From an uncultured Eubacteriales bacterium (lineage in GTDB: Bacteria > Bacillota > Clostridia > TANB77 > CAG-508): a stretch of DNA of 64,000 bases. Below are positions 46,527 to 57,658 of the stretch, one piece after another; position 1 is the stretch's first letter; every line of letters begins with the position of its first letter. The notes beneath the pieces were generated by a model. That model saw only the letters and a list, made by a program, of their open reading frames with translations. It ran no database searches and was not told the origin of the DNA. The translations under genes were made by a program, and so were the position numbers. The stretch is from NCBI GenBank assembly GCA_902787685.1, contig CADAHH010000019.1:62001-126000 (forward strand), in the 5' to 3' direction.

Positions 46527-47408
46527 TTATTTTATTTGTTTCATAACTTCTTCTGCAAAATTTTCTTCTTTCTTTTCTATTCCTTCACCTTTTTCAAGTC
46601 TTGCAAATTCTACAACTTCACTATTATTTTGTTTTAATAATTCTGAAACTTTAATATCAGGATTTTTTACAAATTCTTGTTCAACTAAACAAATTTCACT
46701 ATAGAATTTTCCAATTCTTCCTTGAACAATTTTTTCTGCTATAGCTTCTGGTTTTCCTTCATTCATAGCTTGTACTTTTAAAATTTCCATTTCTTTGTCA
46801 AGTCTTTCTTGAGGAACAGCTTCTCTATTTAAGTATTCCGGTCTAGCAGCAGCTATTTGCATACAAATATCTTTTGCTAAATTTGAGTCTCCACCTTTAA
46901 GATTTACTAAAACTGCTATTTTTCCATCACCATGAATATACTTTTCAATTAAACCATCAGTAGTTTCAAATCTTACAAATCTACGTATGCTTAATTTTTC
47001 ACCAATTTTAGCTGTTTTATCAATTAGAACTTCTGAAACTTTTTTTCCAGATTCTTCAATAGAATCTTGTTCTAATAATGCTTCTACATCTGCTGGATTT
47101 TTTAATACTACTTGTTTTGCAACTGCTTCAACAAAACTTCTAAATTCGGCATTTTGTGCAACAAAGTCTGTTTCTGAGTTAACTTCAACAACTGCTCCAG
47201 TTTTTTGATCTTCTGAAACATATCCTAAAACTAATCCTTCAGCTGCTATTCTATCTGATTTTTTTGCAGCTTTAGCAATTCCTCTTTCTCTTAAAAGTTC
47301 AATTGCTTTTTCCATATCTCCATCAGCTTCTGTTAAAACTTTTTTGCAGTCCATCATTCCTGCACCTGTTTTTTCTCTTAAATCTTTAACCATTGTAGCT
47401 GTAATCAT
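46527..47408 (-). CDS. tsf: Translation elongation factor Ts
   Basis: A 293-residue guanine-nucleotide exchange factor for EF-Tu: TATMVKDLREKTGAGMMDCK at the N-terminus, SETDFVAQNAEFRSFV and IHGDGKIAVLVNLKGG in the core. GGAGG precedes the ATG. It follows rpsB by 113 bases in the usual rpsB-tsf order. Confidence 0.97.
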   Translation of the reverse strand: MITATMVKDLREKTGAGMMDCKKVLTEADGDMEKAIELLRERGIAKAAKKSDRIAAEGLVLGYVSEDQKTGAVVEVNSETDFVAQNAEFRSFVEAVAKQVVLKNPADVEALLEQDSIEESGKKVSEVLIDKTAKIGEKLSIRRFVRFETTDGLIEKYIHGDGKIAVLVNLKGGDSNLAKDICMQIAAARPEYLNREAVPQERLDKEMEILKVQAMNEGKPEAIAEKIVQGRIGKFYSEICLVEQEFVKNPDIKVSELLKQNNSEVVEFARLEKGEGIEKKEENFAEEVMKQIK

Positions 47409-47521
47409 AAATATAATCCTCCTTTTTAATAAAAATTAAAGGCTAGAGTTTATAGATTAAAAATGATTTAATTCAAATCCAACTTCCAACCTCCAACTTC
47501 TAACCTCTACCTTAATCAATA

Positions 47522-48322
47522 TTATTCTTCAACTGTTTCTTCTGAATTAGCAACAACTTCTTCCATAGTTTCAGGAGCTTTTTCTTCTTCAACTACTTCT
47601 TCTGTTTCGTTTTCTTCAGATAAAACTTGTTCAAAGCTTTCACCTTGTTTTCCTTCAATTACTGCATTTGCCATAACATCAGCTATTAATTTAACTGCTC
47701 TTATAGCATCATCATTGCCTGGAATTGCATAGTCTAATACTTCTGGGTTGCAATTTGTATCAACTATTCCTACAGTTGGAATATTTAATTTCTTTGCTTC
47801 ACTTATAGCATTAGCTTCTTTTTTAGGATCTACCAAGAAAATTACTCCTGGCATTTCTTCCATATCTTTAATTCCACCTAAATTTGTTTGAAGTTTTTCC
47901 ATTTCTTTCTTTAATAAAATAACTTCTTTTTTAGGTAAAACATCAAATGTTCCATCTTCTTGCATTGTTTCTAGATCTTTTAATCTTTTAATTCTTGTTT
48001 TGATAGTTTTGAAGTTTGTAAGCATTCCTCCTAACCATCTTTGATCAACATAGAACATTCCGCATTTTTCTGCAGCTTCTTTGATGCATTCTTGAGCTTG
48101 TTTTTTTGTACCTACAAAAAGAACACTTGCTCCTTCTTCAGCTTTACTTCTAATAAATTCGTAAGCTTCATCAATTTTTTTAGATGTTTTTTGTAAATCG
48201 ATGATGTGGATTCCGTTTCTAGCTTGGAATATGTATTCAGCCATTCTAGGATCCCATCTTCTTGTTTGATGTCCAAAATGAACACCAGCTTCTAGTAATT
48301 GTTTCATTGCAACTACTGCCAT
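47522..48322 (-). CDS. rpsB: 30S ribosomal protein S2
   Basis: A 266-residue S2 protein: [20 protein letters not shown], the FVGTKKQAQ segment and [20 protein letters not shown]. The C-terminal 40 residues are strongly acidic ([16 protein letters not shown]), as in several Clostridia. AAAGGAGG precedes the ATG. A leader of about 105 bases lies between promoter and start. Confidence 0.97.
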   Translation of the reverse strand: MAVVAMKQLLEAGVHFGHQTRRWDPRMAEYIFQARNGIHIIDLQKTSKKIDEAYEFIRSKAEEGASVLFVGTKKQAQECIKEAAEKCGMFYVDQRWLGGMLTNFKTIKTRIKRLKDLETMQEDGTFDVLPKKEVILLKKEMEKLQTNLGGIKDMEEMPGVIFLVDPKKEANAISEAKKLNIPTVGIVDTNCNPEVLDYAIPGNDDAIRAVKLIADVMANAVIEGKQGESFEQVLSEENETEEVVEEEKAPETMEEVVANSEETVEE

Positions 48323-48434
48323 TTTTTATTCCTCCTTTTTGTTATTTCTTCCATAAGTATCAACACCTCCAAAGACCTTATTTATAAGGCACTTCTTTGA
48401 ATAGCTCCACCTATGTGTTTAATCAACGTTAGAT

Positions 48435-48463
48435 ATTATACCATAGATTTTCGCAAATATCAA
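48435..48463 (-). promoter_or_regulatory. rpsB promoter
   Basis: On the minus strand TTGATA, 17 bases, TATAAT. The leader to 48323 contains a CCTTAT/ATAAGG hairpin and may carry the S2 autoregulatory site. Confidence 0.8.
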
Positions 48464-48549
48464 GGGGTTTAGATTAAAATTTTAATACTTATATTTGAGA
48501 TTACGATTTACAGTTTAATATATTTATATAAAAAAAATAGTTCTATATA

Positions 48550-48720
48550 AATAATTTGAAAAGTTTCGAATGTGATTGGAGAAGGGATAATCATTTCTTT
48601 AATATAAATTAATGAGGAAGCGCAGGCTTGCGAAGCAAGAGCGGTGAGAGGCTCGTTAATTTATATTTTAGAAATGATATCACTTCGTATTGAGCCGAGA
48701 AACTTTGAAAATTATTAATA
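48550..48720. repeat. Large multi-layer palindrome between rpsB and uvrA
   Basis: Outer arms ATAATTTGAAAAGTTTC/GAAACTTTGAAAATTAT, inner arms AATCATTTCT and AATATAAATTAA with complements, and a GC-richer core (GAAGCGCAGGCTTGCG...GCGGTGAGAGGC). The layout is like that of family 1 but with unrelated sequence. No coding content. Confidence 0.6.
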
Positions 48721-48760
48721 TAGCACTATTTCTAATATTAATCATTAAATAATAAAACTA

Positions 48761-51632
48761 TTAAATTATTTTCTTTAGGTATACCCCTGTATAACTATCC
48801 TTATTTTTCATCACTTCCTCTGGTGTTCCTTGTGCTACTATTTCTCCTCCACCATCTCCACCTTCTGGACCTAAATCTATTATGTGATCTGCTGTTTTAA
48901 TTAAATCTAAATTATGTTCTATAACAATTGCAGTATTACCTGTATCTACAAGTCTTTGAATAATATCTACAAGTTTATGTACATCTGCAATATGTAATCC
49001 TGTTGTAGGCTCATCTAATATGTATAAAGTTTTTCCAGTTGCTCTTTTTGAAAGCTCTGTTGCAAGTTTTACACGTTGTGCTTCTCCACCTGACAAAGTT
49101 GTTGAAGATTGTCCTAATTTAATATAACCAAGTCCTACATCATAAAGTGTTTGAATTTTGTTTTTAATTTTTGGTACTTTATCAAAAAATGATAATGCTT
49201 CTTCAACTGTCATGTCTAAAACATCTGCTATATTTTTGCCTTTAAATTTAATCTCTAATGTTTCATAATTATATCTTTTACCTTTACAAACTTCACATGG
49301 TACATAGACATCTGGTAAAAAGTGCATCTCTATTTTATGTACTCCATCTCCTTGGCAACTCTCACATCTACCACCAGGTACATTAAAACTAAATCTACCC
49401 TTATTATAACCTCTAAGTTTTGCTTCATTTGTAGTTGAAAAAATATCTCTTATATCGTCAAATACACCTGTATATGTTGCAGGATTAGAACGTGGTGTTC
49501 TCCCAATTGGAGATTGGTCTATATTGATTATTTTATCAATATTTTCAATTCCTTTTACTTCACTACACTTACCGGGTTTTTCTGAACTTCTATTTAATTT
49601 CTGTGCAATGGTTTTATATAAAATCTCATTTATCAAAGTTGATTTTCCAGAACCAGAAACTCCTGTTATACACGTAAATACCCCAAGTGGAAATTTTACA
49701 TTTATATTTTTTAGATTGTTTTCTTTTGCTCCTTTTATTTCTATACATTTACCATTTGATTTTCTACGTTTTTTAGGTATTTCTATTTTCTTTTTTCCAC
49801 TTAAATACTGACCTGTAATTGACTCTTTTACTTTTTTTATTTGTTCTGCTGTACCTTGAGCCATAACTTGTCCACCATGTACACCTGCTCCAGGTCCAAT
49901 ATCTATGATTTCATCTGCTGCATACATTGTATCTTCGTCATGCTCAACTACAATTAAAGTATTACCTAAATCTCTTAATTTTTTTAATGTTGCAAGCAAT
50001 TTGTCATTATCTCTTTGATGAAGACCTATACTTGGCTCATCTAATATATAAAGTACTCCTGTTAATCCAGAACCAATCTGAGTTGCAAGTCTTATTCTTT
50101 GTGCTTCTCCCCCAGATAGAGTTCCAGCAGGTCTTGAAAGTGTTAAATACTCTAGCCCAACATCCATTAAAAATTGTAATCTTTTTTCGATTTCTGTAAC
50201 AATCAATTCTGATATCATTTGTTCTTTTTTTGTAAGTTTTAATTTTTTAATATAATCATATATTTTGTTTATAGACATTTGAGTAAGTTCATTAATATTT
50301 TTCTTTCCAACTTTAATTGACAAAACCTCTTTTTTTAGTCTGGCTCCTTTACATGTAGGGCAATCATGGTTGCTCATATAATATTCATAAAAATCTCTCA
50401 TACCTTGAGATTTTGTTTCACTATGTCTTCTCTCTAGTGTTGGAATTACTCCTTCAAATGGTGCAGTAAATTTTCTTGTTCCAAAAGAAGAACTGTATTC
50501 AAAATCTATTTCATCATCACCTGTACCATAAAGGATTTTTTCTAAAAATTCTCTAGGTAGTTTTTTTATTGGTTTTGAAATATCAACATTATAGTGCCTT
50601 CCTATAGATTCAAAATACATTTTTGCCATTGTATCGCCCTTTTTCATAGTACTTGCACCAAATGCTTTTACTCCATCATATAATGTTTTATTCTTATCTG
50701 GAATAATTAAATCTTCATCCATTTTCATAAGATAACCTATTCCTAAGCAATCTGGACACGCTCCAAATGGATTATTAAAAGAAAACATTCTTGGTGTAAT
50801 TTCTGGGAAACTAAAACCACATGTTGGACATGCATAATTACAACTAAATAAAATCTCTCTTGAACCATCTTTTTTATTAATTCCAGCAAAATTTGATAAA
50901 TCCATATCATCCTTTGGAACTATACTTATTACAACCATATTATCTGCAGTATTTAGTGATGTTTCTATAGATTCTGTAAGTCTGCTTCTGATATCTTCTC
51001 TAATAACTAGTCTATCAACAACTAATTCTATTTGATGTTTTTTATTTTTTTCTATATTTATTTCATCTGATAAATCATAAATTTCATCATCAATTTTAAT
51101 TCTAACAAAACCTTCTTTTCTAAATCCTTCAAATTCTTTTTTAAATTCTCCTTTTTTACCCCTAACAACTGGTGCTAAAATTTGAATTCTCGTACCTTCT
51201 GGCAATTCTAGAACTTTGTCCACAATTTGGTCTATTGACTGCTTTTCAATCTTTGTATTACAATTTGGGCAATATGGAACACCAATTCTTGCATATAGCA
51301 AACGGATATAATCATATATTTCTGTAACAGTTCCAACTGTAGAACGAGGATTTTTTGATGTTGTTTTTTGATCAATAGAAATTGCAGGAGATAATCCTTC
51401 AATTTTTTGTACATCAGGTTTTTCCATTATTCCTAAAAACTGCCTTGCATATGAAGATAAGCTTTCTACATATCTTCTTTGCCCTTCTGCATATAATGTA
51501 TCAAAAGCTAAAGAAGACTTTCCGAGAGCCTGAAAGTCCTGTAATAACTACTAACTTATCTCTAGGGATTTCTAGATTTATATTTTTTAAATTGTGTACT
51601 TTAGCACCTTGAATTACTATTTTATCACTCAT
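48761..51632 (-). CDS. uvrA: Excinuclease ABC subunit A, with CGGA +1 site in the first Walker A
   Basis: Damage-recognition ATPase of nucleotide excision repair, about 956 residues. The ATG at 51632 follows GGAGAAG, and the protein begins [20 protein letters not shown]. Zero frame reaches [10 protein letters not shown] and then CGG (51522-51524). Skipping its C gives [20 protein letters not shown], the invariant first P-loop, and the frame runs to 48761 through both zinc fingers, the ABC signature [12 protein letters not shown] and the second P-loop [11 protein letters not shown]. Translation starting only after the break would lose this P-loop. This is a housekeeping gene, so inactivation is unlikely. 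Confidence 0.92.
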
Positions 51633-51660
51633 ATTACTTCTCCATAATGAAAATCTATAC

Positions 51661-52715
51661 TTATTTTTCTATACTTTTTTCTTTGCATAACTCACAAATT
51701 GCATCTATAAACACTTGTATATTACAGAAAAAAACATTTGATATTAATTCTTTAAATTCTTTTTTATATCCTATATTTTCTGAATCAGATGATGGTTCTT
51801 TTTCATCAGAAGTATTTTTTTTAACATATCTTATAGCATAGTCACAAAACTCTGAAAATGTAAAGATACAAATATTTTCAGTATCTAGTTCATCTGCCTT
51901 ATCTGGTAATAATACTACCCTATATGTATATTTTTTCTTTGTATTTTTCGCTCGTTTGTCATTTTTTTCATTATAAGTCAAATCCTTCCAGCAAACTCCA
52001 TCCTTTATAAAGAAATGCCTTTTAATATAGTTTTTTATGGTTTCTTGAAATAAATTTTTTTCAACTTTATGAATAGCCGTAATATCATATTTTTTATTTG
52101 ATATACTATTTAAAAATAACATTATTCTCATTTTCCATTGTTGTTGTAAAGGCTCTGTTTGAATTAATCCTGTTTTATCATCTGCATAAACCACATGTGT
52201 TGCATCTATTTTTTTAATTGAGTATTCGGCGTATTATAATAAGGAAAAACTAATCTTCCATCAGAGGTTACTATTAAAGTATTAATGTAAACCTGTTCAT
52301 GTGAAGAAGGACTTGAATATTGTCTAAAATAGACCTTTTTTATATTATCTGGTATTTGATTTTTATCAAATTTTGTTAAAGTGCCTTCTTTTACCTTTTC
52401 GCCTTCTTGAATCTTTTTATCAGTTACAAAGGATACAATTAATATAGATTCATCTCCATCAATTCCATCTACTCCATTTATTGGTGGTTCTACCTTAACA
52501 CTACTAATTGTACTATTTTCGAATTCTTTATACTCTTCTTTAAATTTTCGAATTATCATTAATCTATCTGATAGAGGTAATTTCCATTCAAATATATCAA
52601 AATTCACCTTAATCTTATTTACTTTAAGAGGTTCAATTCTACCATCCTCTGTTTTTTTAAATATATAATTTTTCTCTTTTGATTTTATTATAAAATGTAT
52701 AATTATTTTTATCAC
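51661..52715 (-). CDS. Uncharacterised protein split by an A7 tract
   Basis: Two frames read as one protein of about 351 residues if a -1 shift occurs at the run of seven A near 52208-52214 (NTQLKK, then [20 protein letters not shown]). The first part has a beta-rich domain with [20 protein letters not shown] and [15 protein letters not shown]. The second begins with a conserved-looking acidic segment and ends in a helical tail. No family recognised. The A7 run could be a sequencing error, phase-variable tract or slip site. GTG start at 52715 is tentative. Confidence 0.5.
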
Positions 52716-52814
52716 TTCCTATTTATCCCCTACATCAAATCTATCGTTTTCAACGATGACTTTCCTAGAGTATAAAAAAATGCAATAGTTTCATTGCATT
52801 TTCTATTTTTTATA

Positions 52815-53489
52815 TTATTGTTCAGCAGCTAGAACTATAATTCTTTGGTCATTACTTGCATCTGTACATGTTGATAAAGTAATTTCTCTTTTTCCATCTG
52901 TATCTCTATTATAACTTGAAGTGTCATTTACCCCTGTTTGATAAACTTTGTATACAATGTATGTTACTTTGTCACCATTAAGGTCTGTAATATATATTTT
53001 GTCTCCATTTGTTAATTTTTTGTTATTAGAGAAAAACTGCCCATTTCTGTAATTATGCCCTACTAAAACAACATTTCCAACTGTATTTAAAGTAGCTCCT
53101 TCTGGAAATATTGCAGTAATAGCTGTTTCTAATTTTTTTACAGTTGGTGGATCTTCTAAAACAGGATAACTTACACCTGTTTTTGGAATTTCGATTGTAC
53201 CAATTGCATTAAATCCTTTATATTGTTTCTTTTTTCCAGTAGATTTAGCCACTTCTGCTTGTGTAATATTTTCAGCTATACTTCCACCTTCTTGTGGAAT
53301 CTCTTCTGTTGTATTTTGTTCTGTTTCTCCTATATCTTCAGTAAAAGTCGAAACAAATTTTTCTGAATCTTTATCTGTTGAATATTTTTTATAATAACTA
53401 ACCCCTAAAAAAGTTCCTAATCCAACAACAGCAGCTATTATAACTATTAATAATACTGTTAAGAACTTACTATATTTAGCTTCAAACAT
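52815..53489 (-). CDS. Sortase-family transpeptidase
   Basis: A 224-residue protein: N-terminal membrane anchor (FLTVLLIVIIAAVVGLGTF), an acidic linker, and a sortase barrel with FNAIGTIEIPKTGVSYPVLE, catalytic His145 (VGHNYR), Cys208 (LSTCTD) and Arg216 (NDQRIIVLA). It attaches proteins carrying a sorting signal to the cell wall or to pilins. No substrate gene with an LPxTG-like end is visible in the window. Confidence 0.9.
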   Translation of the reverse strand: MFEAKYSKFLTVLLIVIIAAVVGLGTFLGVSYYKKYSTDKDSEKFVSTFTEDIGETEQNTTEEIPQEGGSIAENITQAEVAKSTGKKKQYKGFNAIGTIEIPKTGVSYPVLEDPPTVKKLETAITAIFPEGATLNTVGNVVLVGHNYRNGQFFSNNKKLTNGDKIYITDLNGDKVTYIVYKVYQTGVNDTSSYNRDTDGKREITLSTCTDASNDQRIIVLAAEQ

Positions 53490-53617
53490 ATTTTATCCCT
53501 CCGTTTATTAATCTATCTTCTATTATAGCAGATATTTTAACTTTTTTCAATTAGATACGGTTCTTTTTTGATTTATTTAGTTTTTGGTCAACTTTTGTGG
53601 TTTTTATCATATAGGTT

Positions 53618-54469
53618 CTATTGTTCTATATCATCTCCTAATTTTTCATGTATAGTAGTTCTAGAACTCATATCGTCTCCAGCAGTATTTTGGGCTTCTT
53701 GGGCAATTTCAGCGAGTGATTTCTTAGTTCTATACCCTTCTGTTACAAAATTATGTTTAGGTTGTTGCTGTTGTTGCTGACTGTATCCTATTATTTTACT
53801 TATAAGTTGACGTCTTGCAATAGCGCTTGTATTAAATAAATTGTGTATTATAACACTATCTGCATTTGGTTCTGTTCTATCTATGCCAAAACATCCATAA
53901 ATATTTTCTCCTTCTAAATCTATAAATGCATCAATGTATTTTTTCTTTAATGAAGAAAACGATTGATCTTCTATAGCTTCACTTCCCAATACAGCATTAA
54001 TAACATACAAACGATGACTTTTATCTCTTTCTAAAATATCACTGACTAATTTGTCTCTTTGCTCCCTTTGAAGTTTATCAACTTCAGGCTTATATTCTTC
54101 AGGAATATAAGCTAATGGATTATTCATTTCTGTTTCTAACCCGGTAATAGCCAATTTTCTTGCCTCGCTAAAACTACCTCTAGCTTCAGGCGTTGGTAAC
54201 TCTTTAGAAACACTGTCAAGCAATTGATTAATTCTTTTTGATTCCTCTTGAGATACACCCGAAGCATCTGATACTTTACTTTTAGAGTTATAGAATTTTC
54301 CAATTGTCTCATTAATAATCCTTTTTGGTATATTTGTTCCTTCAATCATTCCTTGCTCTTCATCATGCGTTAATTCTGTACTTGCTGGATTTAAAGATTT
54401 TTCCTTTCTAAGTCTAAAAAATGACATAGCTCTCTTTCCTATTTGTTTTATTTTATCTAAAACACTCAT
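53618..54469 (-). CDS. Uncharacterised cytosolic protein
   Basis: A 283-residue hydrophilic, mostly helical protein with no membrane segment and no recognised motif. It includes SYSQQQQQQPKHN-like polyglutamine sequence near residue 235 and an EGYRTKKSLAEIAQEAQNT segment near the end. The ATG lies after a GGAGAA site. Bases 53490-53617 hold no gene. Confidence 0.55.
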   Translation of the reverse strand: MSVLDKIKQIGKRAMSFFRLRKEKSLNPASTELTHDEEQGMIEGTNIPKRIINETIGKFYNSKSKVSDASGVSQEESKRINQLLDSVSKELPTPEARGSFSEARKLAITGLETEMNNPLAYIPEEYKPEVDKLQREQRDKLVSDILERDKSHRLYVINAVLGSEAIEDQSFSSLKKKYIDAFIDLEGENIYGCFGIDRTEPNADSVIIHNLFNTSAIARRQLISKIIGYSQQQQQQPKHNFVTEGYRTKKSLAEIAQEAQNTAGDDMSSRTTIHEKLGDDIEQ

Positions 54470-54534
54470 ATTTTCTCCTTTTCTATAATAGTATTTCTTA
54501 TCAATATAAACATTTTATAAGTATAATTAATAAA

Positions 54535-55341
54535 TTAAAATTCACTCATTGCTTGATTATATTGTTCTTCATTTGGTGCTTTTCCATGCCATCCTGCTTG
54601 ATTTTCCATAAAAGAAACTCCTTTTCCTTTTACAGTTTTTGCAATTATGCATGTTGGCTTTCCTTTTGTTTCTCTTGCTTGTTTAAATGCTGATTTGATT
54701 TCATCATAATTATGTCCATCAATTATAATGACATTAAATCCAAATGATTTGAATTTTTCATCAATTGGTTTTAAATCCATTACTTCTTCAGTTGTTCCAT
54801 CTATTTGTAAATTATTATTATCAACTATAATGCATAAGTTATCTAATTTAAATTTATTTGAAGACATTGCAGCTTCCCAAACTTGTCCTTCTTGTATTTC
54901 TCCATCTCCTAATATGCAATAAACTCTATAATTCTTATTATCTAACTTTGCTGAAATAGCCATACCATTTGCAGCAGATAAACCTTGTCCTAGTGAACCT
55001 GTACTCATATCAACACCTGGAACATCATTCATATTTGGATGTCCTTGTAGATTACTGTCTAGTTTTCTTAAAGATACTAATTTTTCTTTTTCAAAATAAC
55101 CTCTTTCTGCAAGTGCAGCATACAAAGCTGGTGCACAATGACCTTTTGATAAAACAAGTCTATCTCTATCTTCCCATCTAGGATTTTTTTCATCAATATT
55201 TAATTCGTCAAAATATAAAACTGTCATAATATCTGCAATTGAAAGTGATCCTCCTGGATGTCCAGATTTTGCATTGAATACTTCTGTAATGATATCTTTT
55301 CTGATTTCTTTTGCTTTAGATTTTAAATCATTAATATCCAT
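54535..55341 (-). CDS. Transketolase, N-terminal subunit
   Basis: A 268-residue thiamine-diphosphate domain of a split transketolase: SGHPGGSLSIADIMTVLYFD, KGHCAPALYAALAERGY, MSTGSLGQGLSAANGMA and the ThDP-binding GDGEIQEGQVWEAAMSSNKF. The C-terminal subunit that completes the active site is usually the next gene, but here the downstream gene is unrelated, so the partner must be elsewhere. Role: non-oxidative pentose phosphate pathway. Confidence 0.92.
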   Translation of the reverse strand: MDINDLKSKAKEIRKDIITEVFNAKSGHPGGSLSIADIMTVLYFDELNIDEKNPRWEDRDRLVLSKGHCAPALYAALAERGYFEKEKLVSLRKLDSNLQGHPNMNDVPGVDMSTGSLGQGLSAANGMAISAKLDNKNYRVYCILGDGEIQEGQVWEAAMSSNKFKLDNLCIIVDNNNLQIDGTTEEVMDLKPIDEKFKSFGFNVIIIDGHNYDEIKSAFKQARETKGKPTCIIAKTVKGKGVSFMENQAGWHGKAPNEEQYNQAMSEF

Positions 55342-55450
55342 TTTTCAAATTCCTTTCTCACTATTTACAGATATATTCTACTATAAATTAATATATAATT
55401 CAATAACTTTGTTACATTTATTAAAAATTTAGTAACAACTCACAAGTTAA

Positions 55451-57490
55451 TTATTTTATAAACATTCTTTTTATCATAGGTATCAAATAATGACTTCCTC
55501 CATTTTCATTTGCTTTTTCTACCATACCAACAATTAAGTATGGATCTTGATAGTCAAGTGCCAAGCAATCAAACCAACCTATCGTATCTGCTTTTTCTTC
55601 TTTTGATGCCTTAAGTTCTGCAGTTCCAGTTTTTCCTGCAATCTTTATTCCATTTATCTTCATATCTTTTGCAGTTCCTTGTTCAACTACTTGTATCATA
55701 TCATCTTTTATTATATTTGCAGCTTCTTTTGAAAACGCTCCTTCTACAAGAAACTCTGGATTTTTATCTTCTTTGTATTCTAAGTATGGTTTTAACATAT
55801 TTCCATCATTTGCAAATGCAGAATAAATTGATGCCATATGTACAGGATTTACAAGTATTTCGCCTTGTCCATAACCACTATTTGCAAGTTGACCTTCTGA
55901 TGAAATTGTTTCAGAATTAGAAAATTTTGATTTCGATAATCCCATTTCAAAATCAATATTTTCTCCAAATTTTAATTTCTTTAATCCATCAATAAAATTT
56001 GATTTTCCAATTTGAAGTGTAGCTTGTGCAAAATAAATATTATCTGAGTATATCAATGCATTTTTTAAGTTCTTTGGACCTTTATATGCTGTTAAAGTTG
56101 TTACATTAAAGTTCCCCCATGAAGCATCTTTTTTCCAACTTAATCCCGAATAATTAAATGTATCATCAGTAGTTAATGAACCTGATGTAAGTCCTATTGC
56201 TCCTGTTAATGGTTTAAAAGTTGAACCAGGACAATAGCTCTGTAAAAATCTTGCAAGCATAGGAGTTTTTTCATTTTCTGATATTTCTTTCCACTCTTCT
56301 GTTGTAACTCCTAGAGTCATTTTATTAACATCATAAGATGGTGTGCTTACCAAAGCTAGTATTTCTCCAGTTTTATAATCCATAACAACAAATGCACCTT
56401 CATCATTTTTTAACTCATTATATAGATTTTTTTGAATTCGTGAATCTATTGTTAACTTAACATCTTCTCCATCTTTTTTATCTTGCTCTAGGATCGTTTC
56501 TTTTTTATTTCCTTGTTCATCTACAATATATATTTGTAGTCCATCTTTTCCTTTTAATCTTTCCTCATAAATCTTTTCTAATCCTGTTTTACCAATTACA
56601 CTTTTTGCTGAATATCCAGGATTTTTTTCTAAATCTTCTTTTGTAACTTGTCCAACATATCCAGTTATGTGACTCGCAGCTTCTGCTAATGGATATACTC
56701 TTGCATCTATTGACGTAATTTTCACACCTGGTATTATAAGTAATTTATTCTTTAATTCAGCATCATCTGCTATAATAGATTTTATAGGTACAAATGTCTC
56801 ATCTTTTACCCAAGATGCTCCTAATTTATTATTTATGCTTTCTGGTGTTGTTCGCAATATCTCTGCCATTTTGTTTATATTTTCTTGTTTATTGTCTCCA
56901 AGTTTATTTGGAACAATTCCAACAGAAGATGCTTTTCCATTTGTTGCAAGTTTTACTCCATTTCTATCTATAATACTGCCTCTTATTGCTTTATTGCTAG
57001 ATACTTTAACTTTATCCGTTTCATTTAAATTTGGAAAAATCATATTTGATGACCAATTAATTTTATATGTATTTTCTTTTTTTGTTAAAACTGCAGTATT
57101 TTCAAAATTAATCTCTCCACCTGAAGTATTCATTTTAGTTGTATATTGAACTTTTGCTTTGCTTGTACCTTCTCTATTAATTCCATTTACTGTAATTTGC
57201 ATATTTGCCATATCTATTCCAGAATATATATTTTTATTTCTTTTAATGAAGTCTTCTTCTGATATTTTAGATTTGCTCTCATCATCAAGCATTTGATACA
57301 TTTCTTCATATTTTTCTTCATTTATTTTTGAAACATACTCTTCTAAATATTGTGCAGGATTGGCTGAAAAATAGTTAAAAGCAAAATATCCACCTACTCC
57401 AATCAATGCAATTATAATTATAAGCAATATTGTTTTTGTTGGTTTATTGCTTTGTTTTTTTCTTTTTTTATGCTTATTTTTTTGTTTCAT
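55451..57490 (-). CDS. Penicillin-binding protein with MecA-like N-terminal domain
   Basis: A 679-residue class B transpeptidase: basic start, membrane anchor (ILLIIIIALIGVGGYFAF), an NTF2-like MecA_N domain, the dimer domain (RGSIIDRNGVKLATNG) and the transpeptidase domain with SxxK (PGSTFKPLTG), SxN (YSDNIYF) and KTG (AGKTGTAEL). The MecA_N architecture is that of low-affinity PBPs such as PBP2a and PBP3. Whether it gives beta-lactam tolerance cannot be read from sequence. It crosslinks peptidoglycan outside the membrane. Confidence 0.9.
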   Translation of the reverse strand: MKQKNKHKKRKKQSNKPTKTILLIIIIALIGVGGYFAFNYFSANPAQYLEEYVSKINEEKYEEMYQMLDDESKSKISEEDFIKRNKNIYSGIDMANMQITVNGINREGTSKAKVQYTTKMNTSGGEINFENTAVLTKKENTYKINWSSNMIFPNLNETDKVKVSSNKAIRGSIIDRNGVKLATNGKASSVGIVPNKLGDNKQENINKMAEILRTTPESINNKLGASWVKDETFVPIKSIIADDAELKNKLLIIPGVKITSIDARVYPLAEAASHITGYVGQVTKEDLEKNPGYSAKSVIGKTGLEKIYEERLKGKDGLQIYIVDEQGNKKETILEQDKKDGEDVKLTIDSRIQKNLYNELKNDEGAFVVMDYKTGEILALVSTPSYDVNKMTLGVTTEEWKEISENEKTPMLARFLQSYCPGSTFKPLTGAIGLTSGSLTTDDTFNYSGLSWKKDASWGNFNVTTLTAYKGPKNLKNALIYSDNIYFAQATLQIGKSNFIDGLKKLKFGENIDFEMGLSKSKFSNSETISSEGQLANSGYGQGEILVNPVHMASIYSAFANDGNMLKPYLEYKEDKNPEFLVEGAFSKEAANIIKDDMIQVVEQGTAKDMKINGIKIAGKTGTAELKASKEEKADTIGWFDCLALDYQDPYLIVGMVEKANENGGSHYLIPMIKRMFIK

Positions 57491-57537
57491 TTAACATCCA
57501 TCCCTTTTTTATTTTTAATATCTATACTAATTTTATA

Positions 57538-57658
57538 GTTGAAAAAGAATTAAATTTTAGCAAGGCAAAATCTTACGCAAAAAGCGGAGTGTACATATGG
57601 TACACAAGCTTTTTTAAGTAAGATTTTAACACAGCTAAAATTGTAATTATTTTTCAAC
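57538..57658. repeat. MITE-like modular palindrome (family 1)
   Basis: Terminal repeats GTTGAAAAAGAATTAAATTT and complement, CAAGGCAAAA/TTTTAACACAG, inner arms ATCTTAC/GTAAGAT and AAAAAGC/GCTTTTTT, and a core GGAGTGTACATATGGTACAC. The stop codon of the neighbouring nuclease gene lies inside its right terminal repeat. Confidence 0.7.

Noticed and set aside
54535..55341. Truncated transketolase pseudogene
   Set aside because: The length and ends match the N-terminal subunit of split transketolases, so it is complete as such.
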